This document shows, piece after piece, positions 16,857 to 25,047 of a stretch of 31,954 bases of DNA (the stretch's first letter is position 1; every line of letters starts with the position of its first letter). Where the stretch lies: positions 1-31,954 of the forward strand of contig DNCN01000116.1 in NCBI GenBank assembly GCA_003485015.1, in the 5' to 3' direction. The notes beneath the pieces were generated by a model. That model saw nothing but the letters and a program-made list of their open reading frames with translations, ran no database searches and was not told the DNA's origin. The position numbers and the translations under genes were made by a program. The stretch is from a bacterium. GTDB lineage: Bacteria; UBA9089.

Positions 16857-17255
16857 ATGGAGATAACTGATCCAATCGCTGATATGCTTACGAGGATCCG
16901 TAATGCCAATATGGCATACCATCCAAAGGTTGATATACCAGCGTCAAAACTCAAGCAGGAGATAGCTCGTATCCTTAGAGATGAAGGGTATATTAAGAAC
17001 TATAAATTCATCGAGGATCGAAAGCAGGGGATCTTGCGGATCTATCTAAAGTATGGACCGTCGAAGGAGCGGATCATCGGTGGACTTATGCGGGTAAGTA
17101 AACCTGGAAGAAGGGTCTTTGTTAAGGCCAACGAGGTGTCAAGGGGACTAAGGGGACTGGGAAAGGCTATTCTTTCCACCTCCAAAGGCGTTCTTACTGA
17201 TAAGGAATGTCGAGAGATGAGGGTTGGCGGCGAGCTATTATGCTATGTTTGGTAA
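16857..17255 (+). CDS. rpsH: 30S ribosomal protein S8
   Basis: S8, 132 residues, binds helix 21 of 16S rRNA and in E. coli represses the spc genes. Conserved motifs are DPIADMLTRIRNANMAYHPK at the N-terminus, the central ASKLKQEIARILRDEGYIKN, and the C-terminal STSKGVLTDKECREMRVGGE. The 67 bp that follow are AT-rich, with a TTGACT at 17287 that lacks a matching -10, and otherwise hold only the ribosome binding region of rplF. Confidence 0.98.
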   Translation: MEITDPIADMLTRIRNANMAYHPKVDIPASKLKQEIARILRDEGYIKNYKFIEDRKQGILRIYLKYGPSKERIIGGLMRVSKPGRRVFVKANEVSRGLRGLGKAILSTSKGVLTDKECREMRVGGELLCYVW

Positions 17256-17322
17256 TAAATACATTAATTATAGTATATTATAACGGTTGACTTCTGTTTT
17301 GTTGGTAGGAGATCAAAGAAGA

Positions 17323-17856
17323 ATGTCAAGGGTGGGATGCAGTCCTATTCAGGTTCCAGAGGGAGTGAAGGTGGAGATTAAGGAGGGGGAGGTGGTAGTA
17401 GAAGGACCCAAAGGAAAGAGTGTGCGTTCTATACCTTCGGGTATCAACATTGAAGTCGCTGGAGACAAGATTTTTGTCACAAAGAGTGAGGAGACGAGAT
17501 CTTCAAGGGCATTTCATGGGCTTACCAGAAGCCTTATCAACAATATGGTCATTGGAGTTACTCAAGGCTTTACTAAAGTCTTAGGGATTAGCGGGGTAGG
17601 TTATCGGGCGGCTCTTTCAGGGGATAAGATAACCATTCAATTGGGCTATTCTCATCCCGTTACCTTTGAGCCACCAGAAGGGATTCAATTTGAACTCCCA
17701 GATCCAACCCATATAAAGGTTTTGGGGATTGATAAGGAATTGGTTGGCAGGGTGGCAGAGAAGATAAGATCCTTTAGGCCCCCTGATCCTTACAAGGCCA
17801 AGGGGATTAAATATGAGGGAGAGCATATCAGACGAAAAGCAGGAAAAACTGCTTAA
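17323..17856 (+). CDS. rplF: 50S ribosomal protein L6
   Basis: L6, 177 residues, as in E. coli, lies near the sarcin-ricin loop and the factor-binding site. I use ATG 17323 because the protein then begins MSRVGCSPIQVPEGVKVEI, the usual N-terminus; an in-frame TTG 36 bp earlier would add 12 unconserved residues. TAGGAG (17306-17311) is a slightly distant Shine-Dalgarno. The conserved VLGIDKELVGRVAEKIRSFR and PYKAKGIKYEGEHIRRKAGK are present. A 105 bp AT-rich spacer follows without a clear promoter or terminator. Confidence 0.97.
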   Translation: MSRVGCSPIQVPEGVKVEIKEGEVVVEGPKGKSVRSIPSGINIEVAGDKIFVTKSEETRSSRAFHGLTRSLINNMVIGVTQGFTKVLGISGVGYRAALSGDKITIQLGYSHPVTFEPPEGIQFELPDPTHIKVLGIDKELVGRVAEKIRSFRPPDPYKAKGIKYEGEHIRRKAGKTA

Positions 17857-17961
17857 TTGCTCAATTTTAAAAGAAGATTTTGTCTCTCAATCGAATCCCC
17901 TATTCTTTTCTAATCAGTTAACCAACAAATTTTAAAGTCAAAGGTAGTTTTGTCTTAAGAA

Positions 17962-18309
17962 ATGATTTCTTCAAAAGAGAGGTTGAGAGCAAAGAGGCAT
18001 CGCCGGATTCGACAGAGGATTTTTGGCTCCAAATTACGGCCAAGACTCAATGTCTTCCGGAGTTCAAAACACATCTATGCCCAAGTTATCAATGATGATT
18101 CGGGAGCTACTTTAGTTTCTGCTTCGAGCTTGGGACTTAATTTAAAAGGACCAAAGACAGAGCAGGCTAAGGAAGTGGGTCGTCTCATCGGAATCCGTGG
18201 AAAAGAGAAAGGGATAAAAGAGGTTGTCTTTGATCGGGGAGGATACTTTTACCACGGTCGGGTTAAAGCCTTGGCCCAAGGAGCCCGTGAGGCGGGACTG
18301 GAGTTTTAA
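17962..18309 (+). CDS. rplR: 50S ribosomal protein L18
   Basis: L18, 115 residues, binds 5S rRNA with L5. It has RPRLNVFRSSKHIYAQVIND and the C-terminal FDRGGYFYHGRVKALAQGAR. The N-terminal basic arm is shorter than in many homologues. There is no good Shine-Dalgarno, and the ATG lies inside a small AT-rich inverted repeat (AAGAAA-TGA-TTTCTT, 17957-17971), so initiation may be weaker than for its neighbours. rpsE follows after 2 bp. Confidence 0.96.
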   Translation: MISSKERLRAKRHRRIRQRIFGSKLRPRLNVFRSSKHIYAQVINDDSGATLVSASSLGLNLKGPKTEQAKEVGRLIGIRGKEKGIKEVVFDRGGYFYHGRVKALAQGAREAGLEF

Positions 18310-18311
18310 AT

Positions 18312-18800
18312 ATGGTTAAAAAGATAGAGAAAGAACAATCAGAGGAATTAATTGAGAAGACAATCAGCATCAACCGGGTAGCTAAGGTAGTTAAAGGTGG
18401 ACGGCGTTTTGGCTTTAGTGCCTTGGTTGTGGTTGGAGATGGGAATGGAAAGGTGGGTGTTGGTTTTGGAAAGGCTAGAGAAGTCCCCATAGCTGTAAAT
18501 AAGGGGATAGAGCTGGCCAAGAAGAATCTGGTCGAAATTCCCTTAAAAGGACATACCTTCCCTTATGCCATTATTGGTAAATATGGACAAGCAAAGGTAT
18601 TGATCAAGCCTGCCTCACCTGGAACGGGGATTGTTGCTGGGAGCACGGTTCGGGCAGTGATGGAGGCTCTTGGTATCCGTGATGTTTTAACCAAATCCTT
18701 AGGTAGCAATAATCCCATCAATGTAGTTCATGCCACCATGCAGGCACTAAAAGAGATTAAGGTCATAGAGGAGAAGGAGAAACTGCGTCAAGCAGGTTAA
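18312..18800 (+). CDS. rpsE: 30S ribosomal protein S5
   Basis: S5, 162 residues, at the mRNA entry with S3 and S4, where it affects fidelity and helicase activity. It carries the double-stranded-RNA-binding-like N-terminal domain (INRVAKVVKGGRRFGFSALV, then VGDGNGKVGVGFGKA) and the C-terminal domain with GTGIVAGSTVRAVMEALGI and DVLTKSLGSNNPINVVHA. Spacing to rplR and rpmD is 2 bp on each side. Confidence 0.98.
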   Translation: MVKKIEKEQSEELIEKTISINRVAKVVKGGRRFGFSALVVVGDGNGKVGVGFGKAREVPIAVNKGIELAKKNLVEIPLKGHTFPYAIIGKYGQAKVLIKPASPGTGIVAGSTVRAVMEALGIRDVLTKSLGSNNPINVVHATMQALKEIKVIEEKEKLRQAG

Positions 18801-18802
18801 TA

Positions 18803-18988
18803 ATGGATAAATTAAAGATCACTTTAAAGAAGAGCAGGATTGGCCGAATCCCAAAACATCGAAAGACCTTAGATGCCCTCGGGCTTAGAAAGATGGGTCA
18901 GTCGGTCATAAGGACCGATAACCCGCAGATACAAGGGATGATTCGCCAAGTTAACTACCTCCTTGAGGTTGAAGAGGCAAAAGAGTGA
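18803..18988 (+). CDS. rpmD: 50S ribosomal protein L30
   Basis: L30, 61 residues, a small alpha-beta protein of the large subunit. It shows the normal KITLKKSRIGRIPKHRKTLD, LGLRKMGQSVIRTDNPQIQG and the final NYLLEV. Its stop overlaps the GTG start of rplO by 4 bp (GTGA). L30 is missing from several bacterial groups, so its presence in the canonical place is mildly informative for taxonomy. Confidence 0.96.
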   Translation: MDKLKITLKKSRIGRIPKHRKTLDALGLRKMGQSVIRTDNPQIQGMIRQVNYLLEVEEAKE

Positions 18989-19416
18989 GATTAGAAGAGC
19001 TTCATCCTGCACCCGGCTCAAAGAGACCACCTAAAAGAGTAGGAAGAGGAACAGGCTCTGGTCAGGGTAAGACCTGTGGTCGGGGAACAAAAGGGCAGAA
19101 AGCAAGGAGCGGTCGAAAGCCCCGAGCTGGTTTTGAAGGTGGACAGATGCCCCTTCAGCGAAGAATCCCTAAACGTGGTTTTAAAAGCTTGAAAGAGAAG
19201 AAGGATGTTCCTGTAAATATAGAGGCACTCAATCGGTTTGAAGAGGGGACGGAGATAACCCCAGAGCTTCTCCATAGGAGTGGTTTGATTAAAAGGAACG
19301 AATCTCCCAAACTCCTTTCTAAGGGAGAGATAAAGGTATCCCTAGTCATAAAAGGTTGTCGGGCGAGTAAGGCTGCTTATAAAAAGATAGTTGCAAAGGG
19401 AGGGAAGATTCTTTAA
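18985..19416 (+). CDS. rplO: 50S ribosomal protein L15
   Basis: L15, 143 residues, a late-assembly protein threading a basic arm into the 23S core. The glycine- and arginine-rich N-terminal arm includes RVGRGTGSGQGKTCGRGTKG, and the globular end has VSLVIKGCRASKAAYKKI. The start is GTG at the overlap with rpmD, giving MRLEELHPAPGSKRPPKR. secY begins 2 bp after its stop, matching the usual spc order. Confidence 0.97.
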   Translation: MRLEELHPAPGSKRPPKRVGRGTGSGQGKTCGRGTKGQKARSGRKPRAGFEGGQMPLQRRIPKRGFKSLKEKKDVPVNIEALNRFEEGTEITPELLHRSGLIKRNESPKLLSKGEIKVSLVIKGCRASKAAYKKIVAKGGKIL

Positions 19417-19418
19417 GG

Positions 19419-20741
19419 ATGCTTCAATCTCTGGCTAATCCTTTCAAAATTCAGGAGCTTAGGGGCCGTATTCTTTTTACCTTAGCCCTTCTTGCTGTCT
19501 ATCGAATTGGTGTATTCATTCCTACACCAGGTGTAGACCAAATCGTTCTCTTCAGTTGGTTTGAACGAATGCGGGGAACGATGTTTGAACTTCTTGATCT
19601 CTTTACTGGGGGCGCCTTTAGTAACCTCTCTATCTTTGCCTTAGGGATTATGCCCTACATCAGCGCCTCGATCATCATGCAACTACTGACTATGGTCATA
19701 CCCCACTTAGAGAGATTGAGCAAGGAAGGAGAGGCAGGAAGACGTAAGATTACTCGCTACACCAGATATCTCACGATAGGGATTTCTATTGTCCAGTCCC
19801 TTGGCTTGGCTTTTGGAATGCAGAATCAGGAGATTGCGGAGGGGGTTCGCATTGTTCCTCAGGAGGTAGCTGGAACAGGCTTCATTCTAATGACGGTCCT
19901 AACGATGACCACAGGGACGGCTTTCATCATGTGGCTTGGCGAGCAGATTACCGAACGGGGAATTGGCAATGGCTGTTCCTTAATTATCTTTGTTGGTATT
20001 GTCGCTCGCCTACCTACGGCAATCGGTAACACCATCAAAAAACTTATTGTAGGCGATTTAGGGATATTCTCCCTTCTGGGGGTCTTAATTATAATACTCT
20101 TGACTATAATCGTGGTAATAACTATGCTCCAGGGGCATCGGCGGATTCCGATAACCCATGCCAAACGGGTGGTGGGTCGAAAGGTTTACGGCGGTGTTTC
20201 AACTCACATCCCTCTTCAGATCAATCAAGCAGGTGTTATCCCGGTCATCTTTGCGTCAGCCCTTCTTGCCTTTCCGATTACCATAATGCAGTTTTTGGGG
20301 GAAAGGGCTGCCCTTTTTGAAGGATTTGCCCAAGACTTTGTCCGGGGAGGGGTGGTCTATAGTAGCCTTTATGCCGTTTTAATCCTCTACTTCACCTACT
20401 TCTATACTACTATCGTCTTCAAACCAAATGATGTTGCGGAGAATCTACGAAAGTATGGAGGGTTTATTCCGGGGATAAGACCAGGGAGAGCCACCGCTGA
20501 ATTTATTGAAAAGATTCTAAGCCGGATTACTTTAGTAGGAGCCTTGTTTTTAGTAGTGATTTCCCTGCTGCCAACTATCCTTACTAGCTCATTTGGTGTT
20601 CCCTTTTATTTTGGAGGAACGGCCCTTTTGATTGTTGTTGGTGTTGCCTTGGATACAATGAAGCAGATAGAATCCCACCTTTTGATGCACCACTACGAGG
20701 GTTTCATTAAGAGAGGAAGGCTGAAAGGGAGAGGACGATAG
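19419..20741 (+). CDS. secY: Protein translocase subunit SecY
   Basis: SecY, 440 residues, the ten-helix channel of the Sec translocon in the inner membrane. Hydrophobic segments alternate with basic loops throughout. Signature sequences are the N-terminal FTLALLAVYRIGVFIPTPGV, the plug and second-helix region ending in ALGIMPYISASIIMQLL, GNGCSLIIFVGIVARLP, and the cytosolic KPNDVAENLRKYGGFIPGIR that touches SecA and the ribosome. Its place between rplO and adk is classical. Confidence 0.98.
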   Translation: MLQSLANPFKIQELRGRILFTLALLAVYRIGVFIPTPGVDQIVLFSWFERMRGTMFELLDLFTGGAFSNLSIFALGIMPYISASIIMQLLTMVIPHLERLSKEGEAGRRKITRYTRYLTIGISIVQSLGLAFGMQNQEIAEGVRIVPQEVAGTGFILMTVLTMTTGTAFIMWLGEQITERGIGNGCSLIIFVGIVARLPTAIGNTIKKLIVGDLGIFSLLGVLIIILLTIIVVITMLQGHRRIPITHAKRVVGRKVYGGVSTHIPLQINQAGVIPVIFASALLAFPITIMQFLGERAALFEGFAQDFVRGGVVYSSLYAVLILYFTYFYTTIVFKPNDVAENLRKYGGFIPGIRPGRATAEFIEKILSRITLVGALFLVVISLLPTILTSSFGVPFYFGGTALLIVVGVALDTMKQIESHLLMHHYEGFIKRGRLKGRGR

Positions 20742-20746
20742 AGATT

Positions 20747-21388
20747 ATGCGCCTTGTGCTTCTATCTCCACCTGGTGGAGGGAAGGGGACTCAAGCTAAG
20801 AGGTTGATGAAAAGATACTCCGTGGTGCAGATTTCAACAGGTGACATTTTGCGCCAGGAGGTACAAGAAGGGACTGAGATTGGCCGCCAGGCTGCATCCC
20901 TTATGGAGAAAGGTGAGCTTGTTGGAGATTCGGTCATTATCGAGATTATTCGAAGAAGATTAGAGAAGGAGGATACGAAGAACGGTTTTATCTTAGATGG
21001 TTTTCCTAGAACTATTGCCCAGGCAGGTTCCCTCAAGAAGATGCTTGAAGAGATGAATCTTCCCCTTAATGGGGTTATCAGCTTAGAGGTTAGCGACGAG
21101 ACCATCATTCGCCGCCTGGGAGGAAGGCGTATCTGTCGGGATTGTGGCCTTGAGTATCACCTCGAATTTAAGCCTCCAAAGAGTTCGGGTAGATGTGATA
21201 AGTGTGGAGGTGACCTCTACCTGCGGGACGATGACCGAGAAGGGGTAATCAGTCGTAGATTAAAGGTCTATAGAGAAGAGACTGCCCTTCTGGTGGACTA
21301 TTACCAAAGAGAAGGGTTGCTCTATAGGATGGACGGGGAGGGTGAGATCGACAAGGTCTTTGAGGAGATAATAAATAAGTTAGGGTAA
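20747..21388 (+). CDS. adk: Adenylate kinase, zinc-lid form
   Basis: Converts ATP and AMP to two ADP in the cytoplasm; 213 residues. The P-loop is PPGGGKGT at residues 8-15, preceded by Ser where Gly is most common. The AMP site shows QISTGDILRQEV, and the core has FILDGFPRT. The LID domain has C130-x2-C133-x16-C150-x2-C153, the structural zinc type seen in Gram-positives and many other bacteria but not in E. coli. The final A of its stop codon is the first base of the map ATG. Confidence 0.98.
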   Translation: MRLVLLSPPGGGKGTQAKRLMKRYSVVQISTGDILRQEVQEGTEIGRQAASLMEKGELVGDSVIIEIIRRRLEKEDTKNGFILDGFPRTIAQAGSLKKMLEEMNLPLNGVISLEVSDETIIRRLGGRRICRDCGLEYHLEFKPPKSSGRCDKCGGDLYLRDDDREGVISRRLKVYREETALLVDYYQREGLLYRMDGEGEIDKVFEEIINKLG

Positions 21389-22134
21389 TGATTGTCCTTA
21401 AGTCTAATCACGAAGTGAATCTTATCCATGAGAATGGCCGTTTGGCTGCTAAGGTGTTGGCTACCCTGGGTAAGCTTATCAAGCCTGGAGTGACGACTAA
21501 AGAATTGGAGGATGTAGCACATAGACTCATCACTAAAGAGAATGGTTACCCAGCCTTCTTAAATTATAAAGGATTTCCAGCGAGTATCTGTACTTCTATT
21601 AACGAGGTAGTAGTTCATGGTATCCCTGATAACCGATGCTTCAAAGAAGGGGATATTATCAGTATTGACATAGGTGTATTCCGAAATGCTTGTTATGCGG
21701 ATATAGCTGCGACATTTGCCGTAGGAAGAATCAGTAAAAAAGCAGAGCGTTTACTTAAGGTGGCTAAAGAGGCCCTGTATGAGGGTATTCGGAAAGCAAG
21801 ACCTCCTAATCGGGTTTTTGATATCTCTTGGGCAATCCAATCCTTGGTAGAAAAGAAAGGTTTTAATGTGGTTAGATCCCTTACTGGCCATGGGATTGGT
21901 CAGGAATTGCATGAAGAGCCCCAGGTACCAAATTTTGGAGAACCAGGTAAAGGAGCAAGGCTTAAACCAGGAATGGTGCTTTGTATTGAACCAATGATTA
22001 ATGAGGGAGGATTTGAAACTACATGTCTAGATGATGGGTGGACGATTGTTACCAAGGATGGAAGTCTTTCAGCCCACTTTGAACATACTGTGCTTATTAC
22101 TGAGACAAATGCCAAGATCCTGACCAAATTATAA
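21388..22134 (+). CDS. map: Type I methionine aminopeptidase
   Basis: Removes the initiator methionine from nascent proteins; 248 residues. The five metal ligands are visible in order: two Asp in SIDIGVFRNACYADIA, the His in TGHGIGQELHEEPQVPN, the Glu in CIEPMIN and the Glu in HFEHTVLI. There is no N-terminal zinc extension, so this is the short type Ia form. It overlaps adk by 1 bp (TAATG). The 73 bp gap to infA contains only a minor GATCA/TGATC inverted repeat. Confidence 0.98.
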   Translation: MIVLKSNHEVNLIHENGRLAAKVLATLGKLIKPGVTTKELEDVAHRLITKENGYPAFLNYKGFPASICTSINEVVVHGIPDNRCFKEGDIISIDIGVFRNACYADIAATFAVGRISKKAERLLKVAKEALYEGIRKARPPNRVFDISWAIQSLVEKKGFNVVRSLTGHGIGQELHEEPQVPNFGEPGKGARLKPGMVLCIEPMINEGGFETTCLDDGWTIVTKDGSLSAHFEHTVLITETNAKILTKL

Positions 22135-22207
22135 AAAGGGTCTAACTAAATAGATCAATGACGATGATCTGCAAAGAATATAGTAGACGTCTCTGAAGGT
22201 TTTTAAA

Positions 22208-22429
22208 ATGACCAAAAAAGAAGAGCCGATTAGAGTGGAAGGAAAAGTTATTGAAGCCTTGCCAAATGCTATGTTCAGGGTGGAACTCGAAAATAAACAC
22301 GTGGTTTTAGCCCATATTTCTGGAAAGATGCGAATGTATTACATACGAATTCTGCCTGGTGATAGAGTAACAGTGGAGCTGTCTCCTTATGACCTAACCC
22401 GGGGGCGGATTATCTACCGTGAAAAATGA
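22208..22429 (+). CDS. infA: Translation initiation factor IF-1
   Basis: IF-1, 73 residues, an OB-fold protein that occupies the A site of the 30S subunit during initiation. Conserved segments are RVEGKVIEALPNAMFRVELE, VLAHISGKMRMYYIRILPGD, VTVELSPYDLTRGRIIYR. Length and sequence match the family closely. A GAAGG ribosome binding site is 9 nt upstream. It lies between map and rpmJ, the standard order. Confidence 0.97.
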   Translation: MTKKEEPIRVEGKVIEALPNAMFRVELENKHVVLAHISGKMRMYYIRILPGDRVTVELSPYDLTRGRIIYREK

Positions 22430-22441
22430 GGGACAAAGAGG

Positions 22442-22555
22442 ATGAAGGTCCGACCATCGATTAAAAAGATGTGCGATAAGTGTAAAATAATCAAACGGAG
22501 AGGTGTGGTAAGAGTTATCTGTTCAAACCCAAAGCATAAACAACGTCAAGGATAA
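22442..22555 (+). CDS. rpmJ: 50S ribosomal protein L36, zinc-binding form
   Basis: A 37-codon gene reading MKVRPSIKKMCDKCKII and ending KHKQRQG. The zinc site C11, C14, C27 and H32 is complete, so this is the cysteine-containing (C+) type of L36, the smallest large-subunit protein. It starts 12 bp after infA and ends 27 bp before rpsM, its canonical place. GAGG immediately before the ATG and AAAGAGG slightly upstream provide the ribosome binding region. The reading frame was translated by hand. Confidence 0.96.
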   Translation: MKVRPSIKKMCDKCKIIKRRGVVRVICSNPKHKQRQG

Positions 22556-22582
22556 AGCTTGGTACTATTTAAAGGAGATTAA

Positions 22583-22954
22583 ATGGCGAGGATTATTGGG
22601 GTAGACCTTCCAAAGAATAAGCGAATTGAAGTTGCTCTGACCTATATCTATGGTATTGGCCCCACTTTGGCCAAACGGATTCTTGGGATAGCTCAAGTCA
22701 ATCCAGATACACGGGTAAATAATCTTACCGAAGAGGAGATAGTCAAGCTAAGGAAGGTTATCGAGCAGGGATTTAAGGTAGAGGGGGAATTGAGACGAGA
22801 AGTTACAATGAACATAAAGAGATTGATAGATCTGGGCACTTATCGTGGCTTGAGACACCGAAGAGGATTGCCAGTACGGGGACAGAGGACATCTACTAAT
22901 GCTCGGACCCGCAAAGGACCGCGACGTACTGTGGGTGTAAAGAGGAAGAAATAG
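22583..22954 (+). CDS. rpsM: 30S ribosomal protein S13
   Basis: S13, 123 residues, in the small-subunit head, forms bridges to the large subunit and contacts the P-site tRNA. It begins MARIIGVDLPKNKRIEVALT, contains YIYGIGPTLAKRIL, and ends with the basic tRNA-contacting tail around RHRRGLPVRGQRTSTNARTR. AAAGGAG (22571-22577) lies 5 nt before the ATG. It opens the alpha group, with no separate promoter visible upstream. Confidence 0.98.
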   Translation: MARIIGVDLPKNKRIEVALTYIYGIGPTLAKRILGIAQVNPDTRVNNLTEEEIVKLRKVIEQGFKVEGELRREVTMNIKRLIDLGTYRGLRHRRGLPVRGQRTSTNARTRKGPRRTVGVKRKK

Positions 22955-22962
22955 GAGGTATT

Positions 22963-23349
22963 ATGGCTAAAAAAAGAAGTCCAAAGAAGAAAGAGAAGAA
23001 GAGCGTTTCCAATGGCCAGGCCCATATTCAGTCAACCTTTAATAATACAATTATTACTATTACAGATCTGCTTGGAAATGCAATCCTTTGGACTAGCGCA
23101 GGAACGCAAGGGTTTAAAGGTTATCGCAAGTCTACCCCATTTGCGGCTCAGGTGGCCGCTGAGGCAGCTGGTAAGAAAGCTATAGAACATGGTATGCGTG
23201 AGGTCAATGTCTATGTCAAAGGGCCTGGTCCAGGTAGAGAACCGGCCATTCGTGCCCTTCAGGCCTGTGGATTGGAGGTTAAATTGATTAAAGATGTTAC
23301 CCCTATTCCCCATAATGGATGTCGTCCTCGGAAGATGAGGAGGGTCTAA
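22963..23349 (+). CDS. rpsK: 30S ribosomal protein S11
   Basis: S11, 128 residues, in the platform of the small subunit, near the E-site mRNA. The core is typical: AHIQSTFNNTIITITDLLGN, KSTPFAAQVAAEAAGKKA, GPGPGREPAIRALQACGLEV and the conserved end DVTPIPHNGCRPRKMRRV. It has a short lysine-rich N-terminus (MAKKRSPKKKEKK). AGGAGG (22953-22958) overlaps the rpsM stop region and gives a strong start. Confidence 0.98.
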   Translation: MAKKRSPKKKEKKSVSNGQAHIQSTFNNTIITITDLLGNAILWTSAGTQGFKGYRKSTPFAAQVAAEAAGKKAIEHGMREVNVYVKGPGPGREPAIRALQACGLEVKLIKDVTPIPHNGCRPRKMRRV

Positions 23350-23360
23350 GAGGAGAAAAA

Positions 23361-23996
23361 ATGGCTCGTTATGCAGGTTCTGTTTGCAGGCTTTGCCGTC
23401 GGGAAGGAGTCAAGCTCTTTCTGAAGGGGGAGCGTTGCATGAGTGATAAGTGTAGCTTTACTCGACGGCCCGACCCCCCTGGACCACAAAAGCCAGGTCG
23501 CTGGCGTAGAGGTGTGTCAAATTATGGTTTACAACTCCGAGAGAAACAGAAGGTCAGGCGCATCTATGGTGTTTTAGAAAGGCAATTTCGAAATTATTTC
23601 AGAAAGGCGGAGCGAATGCCAGGGATGACAGGAGAGAATCTCCTCAGTCTCTTAGAGCGAAGACTGGACAATGTCATCTATAAACTCGGCTGGGCAACCT
23701 CGAGGATACAGGCGAGACAATTGGTCAATCACCGTCATATTATGGTCGATGGTAAGGTGGTCAATATCCCCTCTTTCCTGGTTGAACAGGGAAATTCAAT
23801 CAGCCTTCACCGCCGAAGAAGGATTGAGGAGGTAGTGAGAGATTCCCTGAAAGTGAAAGGTCAGCAGAGGGTATTTCCAGATTGGCTTAAGGCAGATAGT
23901 AGTCGTCTTGAGGCTAAGGTAATTCGAATACCAGCTCGAGAGGATATCGACCATGAAATCAATGAAGAGCTGATCGTTGCCCTTTACTCTAAGTAA
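23361..23996 (+). CDS. rpsD: 30S ribosomal protein S4, zinc-binding form
   Basis: S4, 211 residues, a primary 16S rRNA binder and, in some bacteria, an autogenous repressor and antitermination factor. The N-terminus has C9-x2-C12-x13-C26-x4-C31, the zinc-binding C+ type. The S4 RNA-binding domain includes RLDNVIYKLGWATSRIQARQ and LVNHRHIMVDGKVVNIPS. I use ATG 23361, with AGGAG (23351-23355) 5 nt upstream; an upstream in-frame ATG lies inside rpsK and would add 14 unconserved residues. A 56 bp gap precedes rpoA. Confidence 0.97.
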   Translation: MARYAGSVCRLCRREGVKLFLKGERCMSDKCSFTRRPDPPGPQKPGRWRRGVSNYGLQLREKQKVRRIYGVLERQFRNYFRKAERMPGMTGENLLSLLERRLDNVIYKLGWATSRIQARQLVNHRHIMVDGKVVNIPSFLVEQGNSISLHRRRRIEEVVRDSLKVKGQQRVFPDWLKADSSRLEAKVIRIPAREDIDHEINEELIVALYSK

Positions 23997-24052
23997 TAAG
24001 TAAGAAATAACAGATAGTTTTTACTTCCTACTTTGATAGGGGAGGATGAAGG

Positions 24053-25045
24053 ATGCCGAAGGTAAGGAAAATTGATATAACCAGAAGACTTGAATTTGAC
24101 AAGGAGAAGCTGACCGATACCTATGGTGAGTTTTCTGCTGGACCTTTCGAACGAGGCGTAGGAGTGACAATAGGAAATAGTCTCCGGAGGATGCTCCTTT
24201 CTTCTTTGGAAGGAATAGCAGTGACTTCGGTTAAGATAGATGGGGCTTTACATGAATTCTCTACCATTCCTGGGGTAAAGGAGGATGTGGTTGATATTAT
24301 TCTCAATCTTAAAGGTCTTGTGGTAAAATTTGATGGTGTTGGACCAAAGAAGGCCTATCTAAAGATAGGACAACCGGGAGAAGTAAAGGCTAAAGACATT
24401 GAATTCCCACCCGAGATAGAGATCTTTAATCCAGATCACCACATCGCCTTTTTGGATAAAGGCGGTAAGCTCGATATGGAGATAGAGATAGATAAAGGCT
24501 ACGGTTATTTCTCTGGCAAGGAGAATAAGAAGGAAAACCAGCCGATAGGAGTTATTTCAGTGGATTCTTTCTTCTCCCCGGTTACTCGGGTCTCTTTTAG
24601 GACAGAGGAGATTCGTGTTGGACAGATGGTGGATTATGAGAGGTTGATCATGCAGATATGGACGAACGGAAACGTCAATCCTCGAGATGCTTTAGCCCAG
24701 GCAGCATTCAATCTGCGACGGCACCTAAATCTATTCATCCACTTTGATGAAATAACCGAAGAGGAAGAAAGGCCTGCTGCTGTAGATGAAGAGCGAGAGA
24801 GATTGCGTCAAGTTCTGGAGATCTCTGTAGATGAACTTGAACTTTCCGTTCGCTCAGCAAATTGTTTGAGGGCAGCCAATATTAGAACCTTAGGAGAGCT
24901 TGCCTTAAAGACAGAACAAGAGATGCTAAAGACCCGCAACTTTGGGAAGAAATCCCTGACTGAAATCAAAGAAAAGCTGACCACCTATGGTCTTACCCTT
25001 GGGATGAAGGGAGTCGGTGATCTAGTGGATAAGAGGGAAGATTGA
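24053..25045 (+). CDS. rpoA: RNA polymerase alpha subunit
   Basis: Alpha subunit, 330 residues, which dimerises to assemble polymerase and contacts promoters and activators. The N-terminal domain has PFERGVGVTIGNSLRRMLLS and the C-terminal domain has ISVDELELSVRSANCLRAAN followed by TLGELALKTEQEMLKTRNFG. An acidic linker at about residues 236-250 (DEITEEEERPAAVDEE) joins them. GGGGAGG (24039-24045) lies upstream. It is found at the end of the alpha group as in other bacteria, 2 bp before rplQ. Confidence 0.98.
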   Translation: MPKVRKIDITRRLEFDKEKLTDTYGEFSAGPFERGVGVTIGNSLRRMLLSSLEGIAVTSVKIDGALHEFSTIPGVKEDVVDIILNLKGLVVKFDGVGPKKAYLKIGQPGEVKAKDIEFPPEIEIFNPDHHIAFLDKGGKLDMEIEIDKGYGYFSGKENKKENQPIGVISVDSFFSPVTRVSFRTEEIRVGQMVDYERLIMQIWTNGNVNPRDALAQAAFNLRRHLNLFIHFDEITEEEERPAAVDEERERLRQVLEISVDELELSVRSANCLRAANIRTLGELALKTEQEMLKTRNFGKKSLTEIKEKLTTYGLTLGMKGVGDLVDKRED

Positions 25046-25047
25046 GC

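Noticed and set aside
17287..17315. TTGACT before rplF as an internal spc promoter.
   Set aside because: The sequence at the -10 distance (AGATCA) is poor, and the surrounding bases serve as the rplF ribosome binding region.
17880..17906. TTGTCT and TATTCT before rplR as a promoter.
   Set aside because: The spacer is only 15 bp and both hexamers are imperfect.
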